The notes beneath the pieces are model-generated. The model was not told the origin of the DNA. It ran no database searches and saw nothing but the letters and a program-made list of their open reading frames with translations. The position numbers were made by a program, and so were the translations under genes. From Eubacteriales bacterium (lineage in GTDB: Bacteria > Bacillota > Clostridia > Lachnospirales > Lachnospiraceae), in the NCBI GenBank assembly GCA_030536995.1, contig JAUNOY010000004.1, forward strand, positions 62,001-126,000: a stretch of DNA of 64,000 nt, in the 5' to 3' direction. Positions 1 through 10,065 of the stretch are shown here, in pieces (the stretch's first letter is position 1; the number at the start of each line of letters is the position of its first letter).

Positions 1-67
1 GGATTTCATATGAAAATTATATCATACTTCTTTCGGCAAAATCCAGAGTCTGTTTGAAAATCCGTTT

Positions 68-847
68 CTATGGTCTGAGGTAATTCCGCATGGATTTCAG
101 GGCATTTTTTTCCAGACGGCTGACCTGAGCCTGAGAGATGCCGATTTCCTCCGCAACCTCCATCTGTGTGCGTCCTTCATAAAAGCGCAGTTCAATGATA
201 TGTTTTTCACGCTCCGGAAGCCTATGCATGGCTTCTCTCAGGGAAAGATTTTCAATCCAGCGGTCTTCTTTGTTTTTTTTGTCGCTGATTTGATCCATGA
301 CATAGAGTGTGTCTCCGCCCTCCGTATAGACGGGTTCGAAGAGACTTACGGGACTCTGTATAGCGTCGATGGCATAGACGATCATCTCTTTTTCAATGCC
401 GATTTCTTCGGCTATTTCATTGATTGTAGGTTCTTTTAAATTTTGTTTGATGTAGTTCTCTTTTGCGTAGATTGCTTTGTATGCAATATCTCTCAGAGAA
501 CGGCTGACACGTATGGAATTGTTATCTCTGAGAAAACGCCGGATTTCTCCGATGATCATGGGGACTGCGTAGGTGGAAAACTTTACGTTTAAAGAAGTAT
601 CAAAATTATCAATGGCCTTGATAAGACCGATACAGCCTATCTGGAACAAATCGTCCGGATTTTCATTGCTGCTTCCGAAACGCTTAATCACACTTAAAAC
701 AAGACGCAGGTTTCCCTTGATGTAAAGCTCCCTTGCTTCCAGGTCTCCGTCATTGATCCTTCGGAAAAGTTCTTCTTTTTCCACGGAAGTAAGAACCGGA
801 AGCTTCGATGTATTGACTCCGCAAATTTCTACTTTGTTAAGCGCCAT
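68..847 (-). CDS. sigG: RNA polymerase sporulation sigma factor SigG
   Basis: Sigma-70 family factor of 259 residues that directs late forespore transcription during sporulation. The sequence shows the region 2 core (NPDDLFQIGCIGLIKAIDNFD, then KFSTYAVPMIIGEIRRFLRD), a region 3 segment, and a C-terminal region 4 helix-turn-helix (TQMEVAEEIGISQAQVSRLEK). The length matches Bacillus SigG (about 260). The open frame extends 17 codons further upstream, but the ATG at 847 is chosen because an AAGGAGG site lies just before it and the protein then begins MALNKVEICG, as in SigG orthologues. It lies downstream of a ymxH-family gene on the same strand. A possible SigG-type promoter lies between the two. 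Confidence 0.95.
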   Translation of the reverse strand: MALNKVEICGVNTSKLPVLTSVEKEELFRRINDGDLEARELYIKGNLRLVLSVIKRFGSSNENPDDLFQIGCIGLIKAIDNFDTSLNVKFSTYAVPMIIGEIRRFLRDNNSIRVSRSLRDIAYKAIYAKENYIKQNLKEPTINEIAEEIGIEKEMIVYAIDAIQSPVSLFEPVYTEGGDTLYVMDQISDKKNKEDRWIENLSLREAMHRLPEREKHIIELRFYEGRTQMEVAEEIGISQAQVSRLEKNALKSMRNYLRP

Positions 848-912
848 CTTTAGAATCCTCCTTGTTTTTGAGTTACTGTTTTTTATTTGCAGTAACATCT
901 TCGGCTACTAAA

Positions 913-942
913 GATGATGTGCCGCACTATGGATAAATATAC
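913..942 (-). promoter_or_regulatory. Possible SigG/SigF-type promoter upstream of sigG
   Basis: Read on the minus strand, GTATA (942-938) is followed after 18 bases by CATCATC (919-913). This fits the loose forespore-sigma consensus (GNATR, N18, CATNNTA) imperfectly. It would allow SigG autoregulation. Judged by eye only. Confidence 0.3.
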
Positions 943-1003
943 TTTTTCTGTAAAAATATAAAAAATATAAGCCCTTGACAAATGGGAGGAGCTGCGAAGT
1001 CGT

Positions 1004-1258
1004 TTACTCTTTATGCAGGAATTTTTCCTCCTGAATTTCCACAAGAATGATGTCATCTCCAATTTGGCGGATACATTTCCACGGGATTACAAATTCGCTT
1101 TCTTTTCCGAAGAATCCGAAAAAGCGGCAGGGACCGGGAACGACCAGAGCAGTAATGCAGCCGGATTTGCAGTCAAATTCAAGATCAATGGGACAGCCAA
1201 GACTCCGACAGGTACAGATATTGATAATTTCTTTTTGCTTTAGGTCACAAATACGCAT
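1004..1258 (-). CDS. YlmC/YmxH family sporulation protein (PRC-barrel)
   Basis: An 84-residue PRC-barrel-like protein of the YlmC/YmxH family. Members are found in endospore formers and their biochemical role is not established. Visible features are a short N-terminal MRICDLKQKEIINI, a Cys-rich stretch (CTCRSLGCPIDLEFDCKSGC) and the hydrophobic barrel-like part FVIPWKCIRQIGDDIILVEI. It lies directly upstream of sigG on the same strand, which fits a sporulation role. The ribosome site is weak (AAAGAG about 7 bases before the ATG). Confidence 0.85.
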   Translation of the reverse strand: MRICDLKQKEIINICTCRSLGCPIDLEFDCKSGCITALVVPGPCRFFGFFGKESEFVIPWKCIRQIGDDIILVEIQEEKFLHKE

Positions 1259-1317
1259 AAAAAACTCTTTTTTACAAAATTTATGTGCAAATTAGATAAA
1301 ATATGCAAGTCCTTTTA

Positions 1318-1347
1318 TTGACACAGGGAAGGAAAATAAAGTATAAT
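1318..1347 (+). promoter_or_regulatory. Probable SigA promoter of nrdR
   Basis: TTGACA (1318-1323), 18-base spacer, TATAAT (1342-1347): both hexamers match the vegetative consensus exactly. It lies about 70 bases before the nrdR start. Confidence 0.7.
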
Positions 1348-1419
1348 TGTTACATATAAATTTAAGCCGGTGCAGCGATAGGGTGTGGCGGCAAGTTTTG
1401 GTGAAGGGAGGACTCCTTT

Positions 1420-1869
1420 GTGAAATGTCCGTTTTGTAATCAGGATAATACGAGAGTGGTAGATTCAAGACCTGTGGAAGATACGAATTCAATCCGCCGT
1501 CGCCGTCTGTGCGATAACTGCGGAAGGAGATTTACAACTTACGAGAAGGTGGAGACCATACCTCTCACAGTCATTAAGAAAGACCAGAACAGAGAACAGT
1601 ATAATCGTTCCAAGATTCAGACAGGTATTTTGCGCGCCTGTTATAAACGTCCTGTTTCTGTTGAGAAGATTGAGGAGGCACTGGATGCCATTGAAGGTGA
1701 AATCTTTAATACGGAGGAGAAAGAAATTTCCAGTACAAAGATTGGTGAAATTGTTATGAATCACCTAAAGGATCTGGATGCTGTGGCTTATGTGCGTTTC
1801 GCATCTGTGTACAGAGAATTCAAGGATGTGAGTACCTTTATGGACGAACTCAAAAAATTTATGAATTAA
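1420..1869 (+). CDS. nrdR: Transcriptional repressor NrdR
   Basis: ATP-cone repressor that senses (d)ATP and represses ribonucleotide reductase genes. The 149-residue length is typical. The N-terminal zinc ribbon has two CxxC pairs ([11 protein letters not shown] and [16 protein letters not shown]). The ATP-cone follows ([13 protein letters not shown] to [28 protein letters not shown]). The start codon is GTG at 1420, supported by an AGGGAGG site about 10 bases upstream and by the required MKCPFC N-terminus. The gene is monocistronic, between a strong promoter and a bidirectional terminator. Confidence 0.97.
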   Translation: MKCPFCNQDNTRVVDSRPVEDTNSIRRRRLCDNCGRRFTTYEKVETIPLTVIKKDQNREQYNRSKIQTGILRACYKRPVSVEKIEEALDAIEGEIFNTEEKEISSTKIGEIVMNHLKDLDAVAYVRFASVYREFKDVSTFMDELKKFMN

Positions 1870-1876
1870 TGAATTA

Positions 1877-1925
1877 AAAAACTGCCCGAAGGATTTTATT
1901 TTTATCAATCCTTCGGGCAGTTTTG
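1877..1925. terminator. Bidirectional rho-independent terminator between nrdR and gdhA
   Basis: Perfect 15-bp stem ACTGCCCGAAGGATT (1881-1895) with its complement (1907-1921), 11-base loop, A-run before and T-run after. It serves the convergent genes nrdR (+) and gdhA (-). Confidence 0.92.
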
Positions 1926-1945
1926 GGGTCTGGGGAAAGCCGGGA

Positions 1946-3331
<1,386 letters not shown>

Positions 3332-3524
3332 CTAAAGTGTTAAAAAAGAAAAGAGTGAGATGAAAATTTTTTAAAAAAATAGTCGCATGAAAAAATACAA
3401 AGGAACTACTTGCGAAATTTTGCCAAATGTGAGATTATAATGAGAATTAATAAAACTGTTTATAGATTGGATTTATGGATGATGTATAAACAGTTGCTTG
3501 ATAAGGGCTGAAAAGGAGAAAATT

Positions 3525-4742
3525 ATGAGAAAATTTGAGAAATCTTCAAAACTTGATAATGTATTATATGATGTTCGAGGCCCGGTTGTAGATGAAGCGC
3601 AACGTATGGAAGAGGATGGGATGGAGATCCTTAAACTGAATATCGGCAATCCCTATCCGTTTGGATTTTCCGCACCGCAGGAGGTAATCCTTGATATGCT
3701 CAGCAATGTGCGTACTTCTCAGGGATATTCTGACTCCAAAGGTATTTTTTCTGCAAGGAAAGCGATCATGCAGTATTCGCAGCTCCGCAATATTCCTAAT
3801 GTGACCATGAACGACATTTATACGGGAAATGGCGTCAGTGAGCTTATCAATCTCTGTATGCAGGCGCTTTTGAACAACGGAGATGAAATTCTGATTCCAT
3901 CGCCGGATTATCCGCTCTGGACGGCGACGGCGACGCTGGCAGGCGGAAAGGTGGTTCATTACATCTGCGATGAGCAGTCGGAATGGTATCCGGATATGGA
4001 TGATATCCGCAGCAAGATTACGGACAGGACCAAGGCGATTGTTATCATCAATCCAAACAATCCTACAGGAGCAGTATACCCGAAGGAAATTCTGGAGCAG
4101 ATCGTACAGATTGCAAGAGAGCATGAGCTTATTATTTTTTCTGATGAGATTTATGACAGACTTGTCATGGACGGATATGAGCATACTTCGATTGCATCTC
4201 TGGCGCCGGATGTGTTCTGCGTGACATTTTCAGGATTGTCCAAATCACATATGATCGCCGGTTTCCGTATTGGCTGGATGATTTTAAGCGGAGCAAAAAA
4301 TATGGCGAAGGGCTACATTGAGGGAATCAACATGCTGTCTTCCATGCGTCTCTGTTCCAATGTGCCGGCACAGTCAATTGTCCAGACTGCTCTTGGCGGA
4401 TACCAGAGTGTCAATGAATACATTGTTCCGGGTGGAAGAATCTATGAGCAGAGAGATTATGTATACAAGGCGCTCACGGACATCCCGGGAATTACAGCGG
4501 TGAAGCCAAAGGCTGCATTTTACATCTTTCCTAAGATTGACGTGGCGAAGTTCAATATTTCGGACGATGAGCAGTTTGCACTCGATTTTCTTCATGAGAA
4601 GCAGGTGCTTCTTGTGCCTGGCAAGGGCTTTAACTGGGGACAGCCGGATCACTTCCGCGTGGTTTATCTCCCAAATGTGCGCCAGCTTGAAAAAGCCATC
4701 GGCAAGCTTGGGGACTTTTTAAGTACATACAGACAGAAATGA
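3525..4742 (+). CDS. Class I/II PLP-dependent aminotransferase, AlaA-like
   Basis: A 405-residue fold-type I aminotransferase related to the AlaA/YugH-type alanine aminotransferases. Visible are the substrate-entry region LNIGNPYPFGF, the cofactor region YTGNGVSELINLCMQALLNNGDE, NPNNPTGAVYP, DEIYDRLVMD, and the PLP-binding lysine in SGLSKSHMIAGFRIGW. The frame extends 9 codons upstream to a TTG, but the ATG at 3525 is preferred because AAAAGGAG lies directly before it and MRKFEKSSKL is a plausible N-terminus. The substrate (alanine/pyruvate/glutamate) is inferred from the family. Confidence 0.88.
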   Translation: MRKFEKSSKLDNVLYDVRGPVVDEAQRMEEDGMEILKLNIGNPYPFGFSAPQEVILDMLSNVRTSQGYSDSKGIFSARKAIMQYSQLRNIPNVTMNDIYTGNGVSELINLCMQALLNNGDEILIPSPDYPLWTATATLAGGKVVHYICDEQSEWYPDMDDIRSKITDRTKAIVIINPNNPTGAVYPKEILEQIVQIAREHELIIFSDEIYDRLVMDGYEHTSIASLAPDVFCVTFSGLSKSHMIAGFRIGWMILSGAKNMAKGYIEGINMLSSMRLCSNVPAQSIVQTALGGYQSVNEYIVPGGRIYEQRDYVYKALTDIPGITAVKPKAAFYIFPKIDVAKFNISDDEQFALDFLHEKQVLLVPGKGFNWGQPDHFRVVYLPNVRQLEKAIGKLGDFLSTYRQK

Positions 4743-4776
4743 TGAGATAGTATATTTCGTAAAAAATTTTCTGTTC

Positions 4777-4806
4777 TGGACAAAAAAAGCCAGATAATGC
4801 TATAAT
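4777..4806 (+). promoter_or_regulatory. Possible promoter of the citrate synthase gene
   Basis: TGGACA (4777-4782), 18-base spacer, TATAAT (4801-4806). A second TATAAT follows at 4810-4815. This would give a leader of about 120 bases in which no riboswitch was recognised. Confidence 0.45.
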
Positions 4807-4930
4807 AGCTATAATGTGGTAAAAAATATGATCAAATATAACTGAAAATCAAAAAACAGTCAGGATCAGAGAATGAAGGAGGAAACATTACTGGTAAAAC
4901 TGAGGGGAACTAAAAATTGAAAGGGGAAAC

Positions 4931-6301
4931 ATGAATATGGCAGGATTTAAGACAAAAGTAACGCCGCAGGTAGAGCAGCTCACAGAAATTTGCAAGGAGC
5001 ACAGCAGCCTTGACCTCTCCCTGTATGCAAAGTATGATGTAAAAAGAGGACTTCGTGACGTTAACGGCAAGGGTGTGCTCGCCGGTTTGACACAGATATC
5101 CAACGTACAGGCAACGAAGGTTGTAGACGGGAAGGAAGTTCCCTGTGCAGGAAGTCTTTTTTACAGAGGATACAACATTAAGGATCTGACAAAGGGCTTT
5201 CTTACAGATGGCAGATTCGGATTCGAAGAGGTAGCATATCTTCTTTTGTTCGGTGTGCTTCCAAATGAGGAACAGCTGAAAGAATTCAGCAAGATACTCT
5301 GTGATCAGAGATCCCTGCCTACAAATTTTGTACGAGACGTTGTAATGAAAGCGCCAAGCAAGGATATTATGAATGCGCTGGCAAGGAGTGTACTTACTCT
5401 TTATTCTTATGACGACAATCCGGATGATATCTCTCTTCCGAATGTTATGAGACAGTGTTTGAACCTGATCAGCGTATTCCCCCTTCTGTCTGTATATGGC
5501 TATCAGGCGTATAATCATTATGTGAAGGGAAAGAGTCTCTATATCCATCTTCCGCAGAAGGGACTTTCCACTGCTGAGAATATTTTAAGGATTTTAAGAC
5601 CGGACAAGAAATATACGGAACTTGAGGCAAAGATTCTCGATATTGCTCTGATTTTACACATGGAGCATGGCGGTGGTAACAACTCCACCTTTACGACTCA
5701 CGTAGTATCTTCCTCAGGAACCGATACTTATTCTGCGATTGCAGCAGCTCTGGGTTCCCTGAAAGGACCGAAACACGGCGGTGCCAACATTAAGGTTGTC
5801 AGCATGTTCAAGGATATGAAGAAACATATCAAAGACTGGACAGATGAGGATGAGGTAAGAGATTACTTAAAGAAACTTCTGCACAAAGAAGCTTTCGACA
5901 GAAGAGGGCTTATCTATGGTATGGGACATGCGATTTATTCGGTATCAGACCCTCGTGCGGAAGTACTGAAAGGTTTCGTTGAGAAGCTGGCTAAAGAAAA
6001 GGGAAGAATGAAGGATTATAATCTTTATGCAATGGTAGAGCGTCTGGCTCCGGAAGTAATTGCGGAGGAGCGCAAAATGTATAAAGGCGTCAGCGCGAAC
6101 GTAGACTTCTACAGCGGTTTCGTATACAGTATGTTAGACCTTCCTCTGGAGCTTTACACGCCGATGTTCGCGGTTGCCCGTATCGTAGGATGGAGTGCAC
6201 ACCGTATGGAAGAGCTGATCAATACAGACAAAATTATACGTCCTGCATATAAGACTGTGCTTCCGGAAGTATCCTATGTGCCGCTTCACGATCGTAAATA
6301 A
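4931..6301 (+). CDS. Citrate synthase (si-type)
   Basis: Condenses oxaloacetate and acetyl-CoA to citrate, probably to feed glutamate synthesis through a partial TCA route. The protein has 456 residues. Catalytic motifs are visible: the His region ILHMEHGGGNNSTFTTHVV, the CoA/citrate region LKGPKHGGANIKV, and GMGHAIYSVSDPRAEVLKG with the histidine of the GxGHxxY motif and the following Asp/Arg. It has a long N-terminal extension relative to the 370-residue forms. The ribosome site AAGGGG precedes the ATG. No aconitase or isocitrate dehydrogenase gene lies nearby. A 2-methylcitrate synthase activity cannot be excluded. Confidence 0.92.
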   Translation: MNMAGFKTKVTPQVEQLTEICKEHSSLDLSLYAKYDVKRGLRDVNGKGVLAGLTQISNVQATKVVDGKEVPCAGSLFYRGYNIKDLTKGFLTDGRFGFEEVAYLLLFGVLPNEEQLKEFSKILCDQRSLPTNFVRDVVMKAPSKDIMNALARSVLTLYSYDDNPDDISLPNVMRQCLNLISVFPLLSVYGYQAYNHYVKGKSLYIHLPQKGLSTAENILRILRPDKKYTELEAKILDIALILHMEHGGGNNSTFTTHVVSSSGTDTYSAIAAALGSLKGPKHGGANIKVVSMFKDMKKHIKDWTDEDEVRDYLKKLLHKEAFDRRGLIYGMGHAIYSVSDPRAEVLKGFVEKLAKEKGRMKDYNLYAMVERLAPEVIAEERKMYKGVSANVDFYSGFVYSMLDLPLELYTPMFAVARIVGWSAHRMEELINTDKIIRPAYKTVLPEVSYVPLHDRK

Positions 6302-6322
6302 AAGACAGCAAATAAGAAGGGA

Positions 6323-7192
6323 ATGGTGGAGATGACAGTTAAGAGTGGAACCGCTCTGATTCTGGAAGGCGGAGGAAACCGCGGAGTGTTTACTTCAGGC
6401 GTCCTTGACTGCCTGATGGAACACCAGATAAAATTTCCTTATGTTGTAGGCGTTTCAGCGGGCGCCTGCAACGCTGTGGATTATGTGTCCTGGCAGCCGG
6501 GAAGAACAAAAAACTGTATGATTCTGGAAGATAAGGAGAACCGTTATATCAGTCTTGGGCAGACAATCCGAAATAAAAGTCTGTTTGACATGGATATGAT
6601 TTTTGACCGTTTTCCGAAAGAAATTTTCCCGTTTGATTTTGATACTTTTTTTCAGTCTGACATTCGCTGTCAGATGGTTGTGACAGATTGTATTACCGGA
6701 AAAGCCAGATATATGGAAGAAAAAAAAGACAGTGACCGGCTTATGAATATCTGCCGCGCGTCCTCCAGTATCCCGGCAGCATGCCCGATGGTTATGCTGG
6801 ACGGACGCCCGTATCTTGATGGAGGGGTGTCGGATTCCATTCCCCTTTTTCATGCAATGAAGCTGGGGTATCAGAAGGATGTGGTCGTACTTACCAGAAA
6901 CTTGGGATATCGTAAGACTAAGCCCGGCAAGAGCGCCGCGTTTTACAGTGCGGCATTTAAGAAGTATCCGAATCTTGTCAGGAGTCTTCTGAACCGGTAT
7001 AAGGTTTATAATCGTACGCTGGACCTGGTGGAAAAGTGGGAGAGAGAAGGACATATTTTTGTCATAAGGCCGGTATCGAAGCCGATATCCAGAACAGAAC
7101 AGGATAAAGAGGCTCTGACTGCTTTTTATCAGGAGGGATATGATCTGATGGAGAAAAGATTAGAAGAGTTACAGGCATATCTTTTATCCTGA
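6323..7192 (+). CDS. Patatin-like phospholipase (RssA/YchK family)
   Basis: A serine hydrolase of the patatin fold, 289 residues. It has the oxyanion loop EGGGNRGVFTSGVLD near residue 14, the nucleophile elbow GVSAGA (G-x-S-x-G) and the dyad aspartate in LDGGVSDSIPL. Family members hydrolyse lipid acyl groups; the substrate is unknown. An alternative ATG lies at 6332, with AAGGG spaced slightly better. It follows citrate synthase by 21 bases and is probably cotranscribed with it. Confidence 0.88.
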   Translation: MVEMTVKSGTALILEGGGNRGVFTSGVLDCLMEHQIKFPYVVGVSAGACNAVDYVSWQPGRTKNCMILEDKENRYISLGQTIRNKSLFDMDMIFDRFPKEIFPFDFDTFFQSDIRCQMVVTDCITGKARYMEEKKDSDRLMNICRASSSIPAACPMVMLDGRPYLDGGVSDSIPLFHAMKLGYQKDVVVLTRNLGYRKTKPGKSAAFYSAAFKKYPNLVRSLLNRYKVYNRTLDLVEKWEREGHIFVIRPVSKPISRTEQDKEALTAFYQEGYDLMEKRLEELQAYLLS

Positions 7193-7228
7193 CAAAGAAG
7201 AATAAAAGAAACAAAGGAAACAGCAGGG

Positions 7229-7738
7229 ATGTTTAAATGTTTTTTTCCGGATGAATATCTGGATTCAACGTATGAAATTGATTTTGACAAACTGTATGCG
7301 CAGGGCTACAGGGGACTGCTTTTTGATATAGACAATACCCTTGTGCCCCATGGAGCGCCGGCAGATGAGCGCGCCTGCGCTCTGTTTGCCCATCTGAGAG
7401 AACTGGGCTTTAAAAGCTGCTTTTTATCAAATAATCAGATTGAGAGAGTTTCTTCTTTTAACAATGCGATTGGAGAGCAGTTTATTGAAAACGCACATAA
7501 GCCTTCTGTGAAAAATTACAAAAAGGCTATGGAAATGCTGGGTACGGATACCAGCAATACAATTTTTATTGGTGATCAGCTTTTTACCGACATTTATGGA
7601 GCGAAGCGGGCAGGAATCAGAAATATTCTGGTGAAGCCGATTCATCCGAAAGAAGAAATCCAGATTGTGCTGAAACGGTATCTGGAGAAGATTGTATTAT
7701 ATTTTTACCGTAAAGATAAAGAGGAGGGGAATTTATGA
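7229..7738 (+). CDS. YqeG family HAD IIIA-type phosphatase
   Basis: A HAD-superfamily phosphohydrolase of 169 residues, the usual size of YqeG. Motif I is LLFDIDNTLVPHG (nucleophile Asp and general acid Asp), motif II the SNN in CFLSNNQIERV, motif III the lysine in KPSVKNYKKAM, and motif IV FIGDQLFTDIYGAKRAG. The physiological substrate is unknown. In Bacillus yqeG lies near aroE; here it overlaps aroK by 4 bases (ATGA), which suggests translational coupling and conserves the link with shikimate genes. Confidence 0.9.
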   Translation: MFKCFFPDEYLDSTYEIDFDKLYAQGYRGLLFDIDNTLVPHGAPADERACALFAHLRELGFKSCFLSNNQIERVSSFNNAIGEQFIENAHKPSVKNYKKAMEMLGTDTSNTIFIGDQLFTDIYGAKRAGIRNILVKPIHPKEEIQIVLKRYLEKIVLYFYRKDKEEGNL

Positions 7739-8256
7739 GCCATATTGTTATTATAGGGTTTATGGGTTCTGGTAAGACACGTGTGGGCAAAAGGTTGTCC
7801 AAGGACTTGAATATTCCGTTTATTGATGTGGACAGGGTGATTGTAAAGAAGATGAACCTGTCTGTGAAAGAGATTTTTGACAGATTCGGGGAGCCGTTTT
7901 ACCGCGCTCTCGAAACAACAGTTATAAAGGCTCTGATTGACGATCCGGAGCAGAAAATTATTTCTCTCGGGGCAGGGGTTCCGATGCAGGAACAGAATGA
8001 TAAATATATCAAGAAGCTTGGCACGATTGTTTATCTGAAAGGTTCTTTGGCTACTTTGAAGAAGCGTCTGGAAAATTCGGGCGGAGATCCTCTGATCGAT
8101 GGGGATGACAGAGACGAAAAAATCAAGAAGCTTCTGAAACAGAGAGATCCGGTTTATACGAAGTATGCGGATATTGAAATTATCACAGGTGACAAGACAT
8201 TTGAGGCCCTGATTGAAGAATTGGAAGAAAAATTAAGCCCTATTGTAAAAAAATAG
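7735..8256 (+). CDS. aroK: Shikimate kinase
   Basis: Phosphorylates shikimate at the 3-hydroxyl with ATP, the fifth step of the chorismate pathway. The protein has 173 residues. The Walker A motif is GFMGSGKTRVG. The shikimate-binding Asp and Arg lie in IDVDRVIVKK and FGEPFYRALE, the GAGVPM loop follows, and the LID arginines lie in RDPVYTKYADI. AGGAGGGGA precedes the ATG, which overlaps the yqeG stop codon. A promoter for the next gene begins right at the aroK stop. Confidence 0.93.
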   Translation: MSHIVIIGFMGSGKTRVGKRLSKDLNIPFIDVDRVIVKKMNLSVKEIFDRFGEPFYRALETTVIKALIDDPEQKIISLGAGVPMQEQNDKYIKKLGTIVYLKGSLATLKKRLENSGGDPLIDGDDRDEKIKKLLKQRDPVYTKYADIEIITGDKTFEALIEELEEKLSPIVKK

Positions 8257-8285
8257 TTGAAAAAAAGTTTCAGTTATTATAAAAT
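8257..8285 (+). promoter_or_regulatory. Probable SigA promoter of efp
   Basis: TTGAAA (8257-8262), 17-base spacer, TAAAAT (8280-8285). It sits immediately after the aroK stop and gives a short leader before efp. Confidence 0.6.
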
Positions 8286-8325
8286 GGTTCGTAGTGAAGT
8301 GTACAATTAAGGAGGAAATATAATT

Positions 8326-8883
8326 ATGATTTCAGCAGGTGATTTCAAAAACGGTATCACACTTGAAATTGACGGCAACGTATGTCAGATTGTTGAATTC
8401 CAGCATGTTAAACCTGGTAAAGGCGCTGCCTTCGTAAGAACAAAATACAAAAACATCATTACAGGATCAGTGTTAGAGAAATCTTTCCGTCCTACTGAGA
8501 AATTCCCGGCAGCTCGTATTGAGCGCGTTGATATGCAGTATCTGTATAACGATGGTGATTTATACTACTTCATGAATGTAGAGACATATGACCAGGTTGG
8601 TCTTACTGCAGATCAGGTTGGCGATTCTCTGAAATTTGTTAAAGAGAATGAAATGGTTAAAATCTGTTCTCACAATGGCAACGTTTTCGCAATCGAGCCA
8701 CCTCTGTTCGTAGAGCTTGAGGTTATTGAGACAGAACCGGGCTTTGCAGGAAATACTGCTCAGGGTGCTACTAAACCGGCAACTGTTGAGACCGGTGCTC
8801 AGGTACAGGTTCCGCTGTTCGTAAACCAGGGAGATAAACTTAAAATTGATACAAGAACAGGAGAATATCTCTCTAGAGTATAA
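8326..8883 (+). CDS. efp: Elongation factor P
   Basis: Ribosome-associated factor that relieves stalling at polyproline stretches. The protein has 185 residues in three beta-barrel domains, with the standard length. The tip loop [10 protein letters not shown], which carries the residue modified in many species, is visible near residue 30. The family signature [14 protein letters not shown] and the C-terminal [17 protein letters not shown] are present. AAGGAGG precedes the ATG. The gene is flanked by its own promoter and terminator. Confidence 0.97.
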   Translation: MISAGDFKNGITLEIDGNVCQIVEFQHVKPGKGAAFVRTKYKNIITGSVLEKSFRPTEKFPAARIERVDMQYLYNDGDLYYFMNVETYDQVGLTADQVGDSLKFVKENEMVKICSHNGNVFAIEPPLFVELEVIETEPGFAGNTAQGATKPATVETGAQVQVPLFVNQGDKLKIDTRTGEYLSRV

Positions 8884-8899
8884 TGCTTTTGTAAGCAGG

Positions 8900-8929
8900 G
8901 GCCCGCAGACGTTAGTTTGCGGGCTTTTA
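8900..8929 (+). terminator. Terminator after efp
   Basis: GCCCGCA stem (8901-8907), ten-base loop, TGCGGGC (8918-8924), then TTTTAT. Confidence 0.8.
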
Positions 8930-8957
8930 TGAAAGATAATTCTTTCAGGAGGAAGAA

Positions 8958-9965
8958 ATGGATTACGTAACATTGGGAAAAACCGGTCTGAAAATTTCGC
9001 GTATGGGTTTTGGCGGAATTCCTATTCAGAGAATTGATGCGCAGGGTACGAAGGAACTGATTCATAAAATGACAGATGCCGGTGTGAATTATATTGACAC
9101 AGCCAGAGGTTATACAGTCAGCGAGGAATATCTGGGGTATGCGCTGGAAGGCGTTCGTGATAAATTCGTTCTTGCGACTAAGAGTATGGCAAGGACGAAG
9201 GAAGCCATGACTGCTGATATTGAAAAGAGTCTTGGAAACCTTCGTACAGAGTATATTGACCTTTATCAGATTCACAATCCAAGCATGGAACAGCTTGAAC
9301 AGGTAATGAACGAAGGAGGAGCTCTGGAAGCGCTTAAGGAAGCACAGGCTGCCGGGAAAATCAGACACATTGGTCTGACTGCGCATTCTGTGGCTGTGTT
9401 TGAGAGAGCACTGGAGCTTGACTGGGTAGAGACAATTATGTTCCCGTACAATATTGTTGAAAGTCAGGGAGAAGAACTGATTGCCCGCTGTAAAGAAAAA
9501 AACATCGGCTTTATTGCCATGAAACCTCTTGCAGGCGGTGCGATTGAGAATGCGTCTCTGGCAATCCGCTATATCTGTGCAAACGATAATGTGACAGTTG
9601 TGATTCCGGGAATGGCAGAGGAGAAGGAACTCGAGCAGAATCTCAGGGCGTGTCTTGATGAGTCTCCGTTATCAGAAGAGGAGCAAAAAGAAATTGCCGG
9701 AATTCGTGAACAGCTTGGCTCTAATTTCTGTCGTCGCTGTAACTACTGTGCGCCATGTACAGCTGGTATTAATATTCCAAGTGTATTTCTTTTTGCAGGC
9801 TATCTGGAACGATATGACCTGGGAGATTGGGCGCGTGACCGCTACGATTCTCTGGCAGTAAAAGCATCAGCCTGTGTGGGATGCGGGGAGTGCGAAACAC
9901 GCTGTCCGTATCAGCTGCCAATTCGTGAAATGCTCAAAAAATGTGCACAGGAATTTGGAAAATAA
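8958..9965 (+). CDS. Aldo/keto reductase with C-terminal 4Fe-4S ferredoxin domain
   Basis: A 335-residue AKR-fold oxidoreductase. The N-terminal TIM barrel has the cofactor/substrate elements GFGGIPIQRI, the catalytic Asp and Tyr in YIDTARGYTVSEEYLG, and IHNPSMEQL. The C-terminal 70 residues carry two cysteine clusters, CRRCNYCAPC and CVGCGECETRCPYQLP. This suggests an iron-sulfur relay and ferredoxin-coupled electron flow. The arrangement is common in anaerobic Clostridia; the substrate is unknown. AGGAGG lies 8 bases before the ATG. Confidence 0.88.
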   Translation: MDYVTLGKTGLKISRMGFGGIPIQRIDAQGTKELIHKMTDAGVNYIDTARGYTVSEEYLGYALEGVRDKFVLATKSMARTKEAMTADIEKSLGNLRTEYIDLYQIHNPSMEQLEQVMNEGGALEALKEAQAAGKIRHIGLTAHSVAVFERALELDWVETIMFPYNIVESQGEELIARCKEKNIGFIAMKPLAGGAIENASLAIRYICANDNVTVVIPGMAEEKELEQNLRACLDESPLSEEEQKEIAGIREQLGSNFCRRCNYCAPCTAGINIPSVFLFAGYLERYDLGDWARDRYDSLAVKASACVGCGECETRCPYQLPIREMLKKCAQEFGK

Positions 9966-9973
9966 AAAAACAC

Positions 9974-10002
9974 TTGATATTTTCTCTAAAATGGATTAAA
10001 AT
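9974..10002 (+). promoter_or_regulatory. Probable promoter of the flavodiiron protein gene
   Basis: TTGATA (9974-9979), 17-base spacer, TAAAAT (9997-10002), about 60 bases upstream of the start codon. Confidence 0.55.
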
Positions 10003-10065
10003 GGTATGGAATTGATTTGGAGAATGCATGTGTGAAAAATATTATATAAAGAGAGGGCAAATGCA

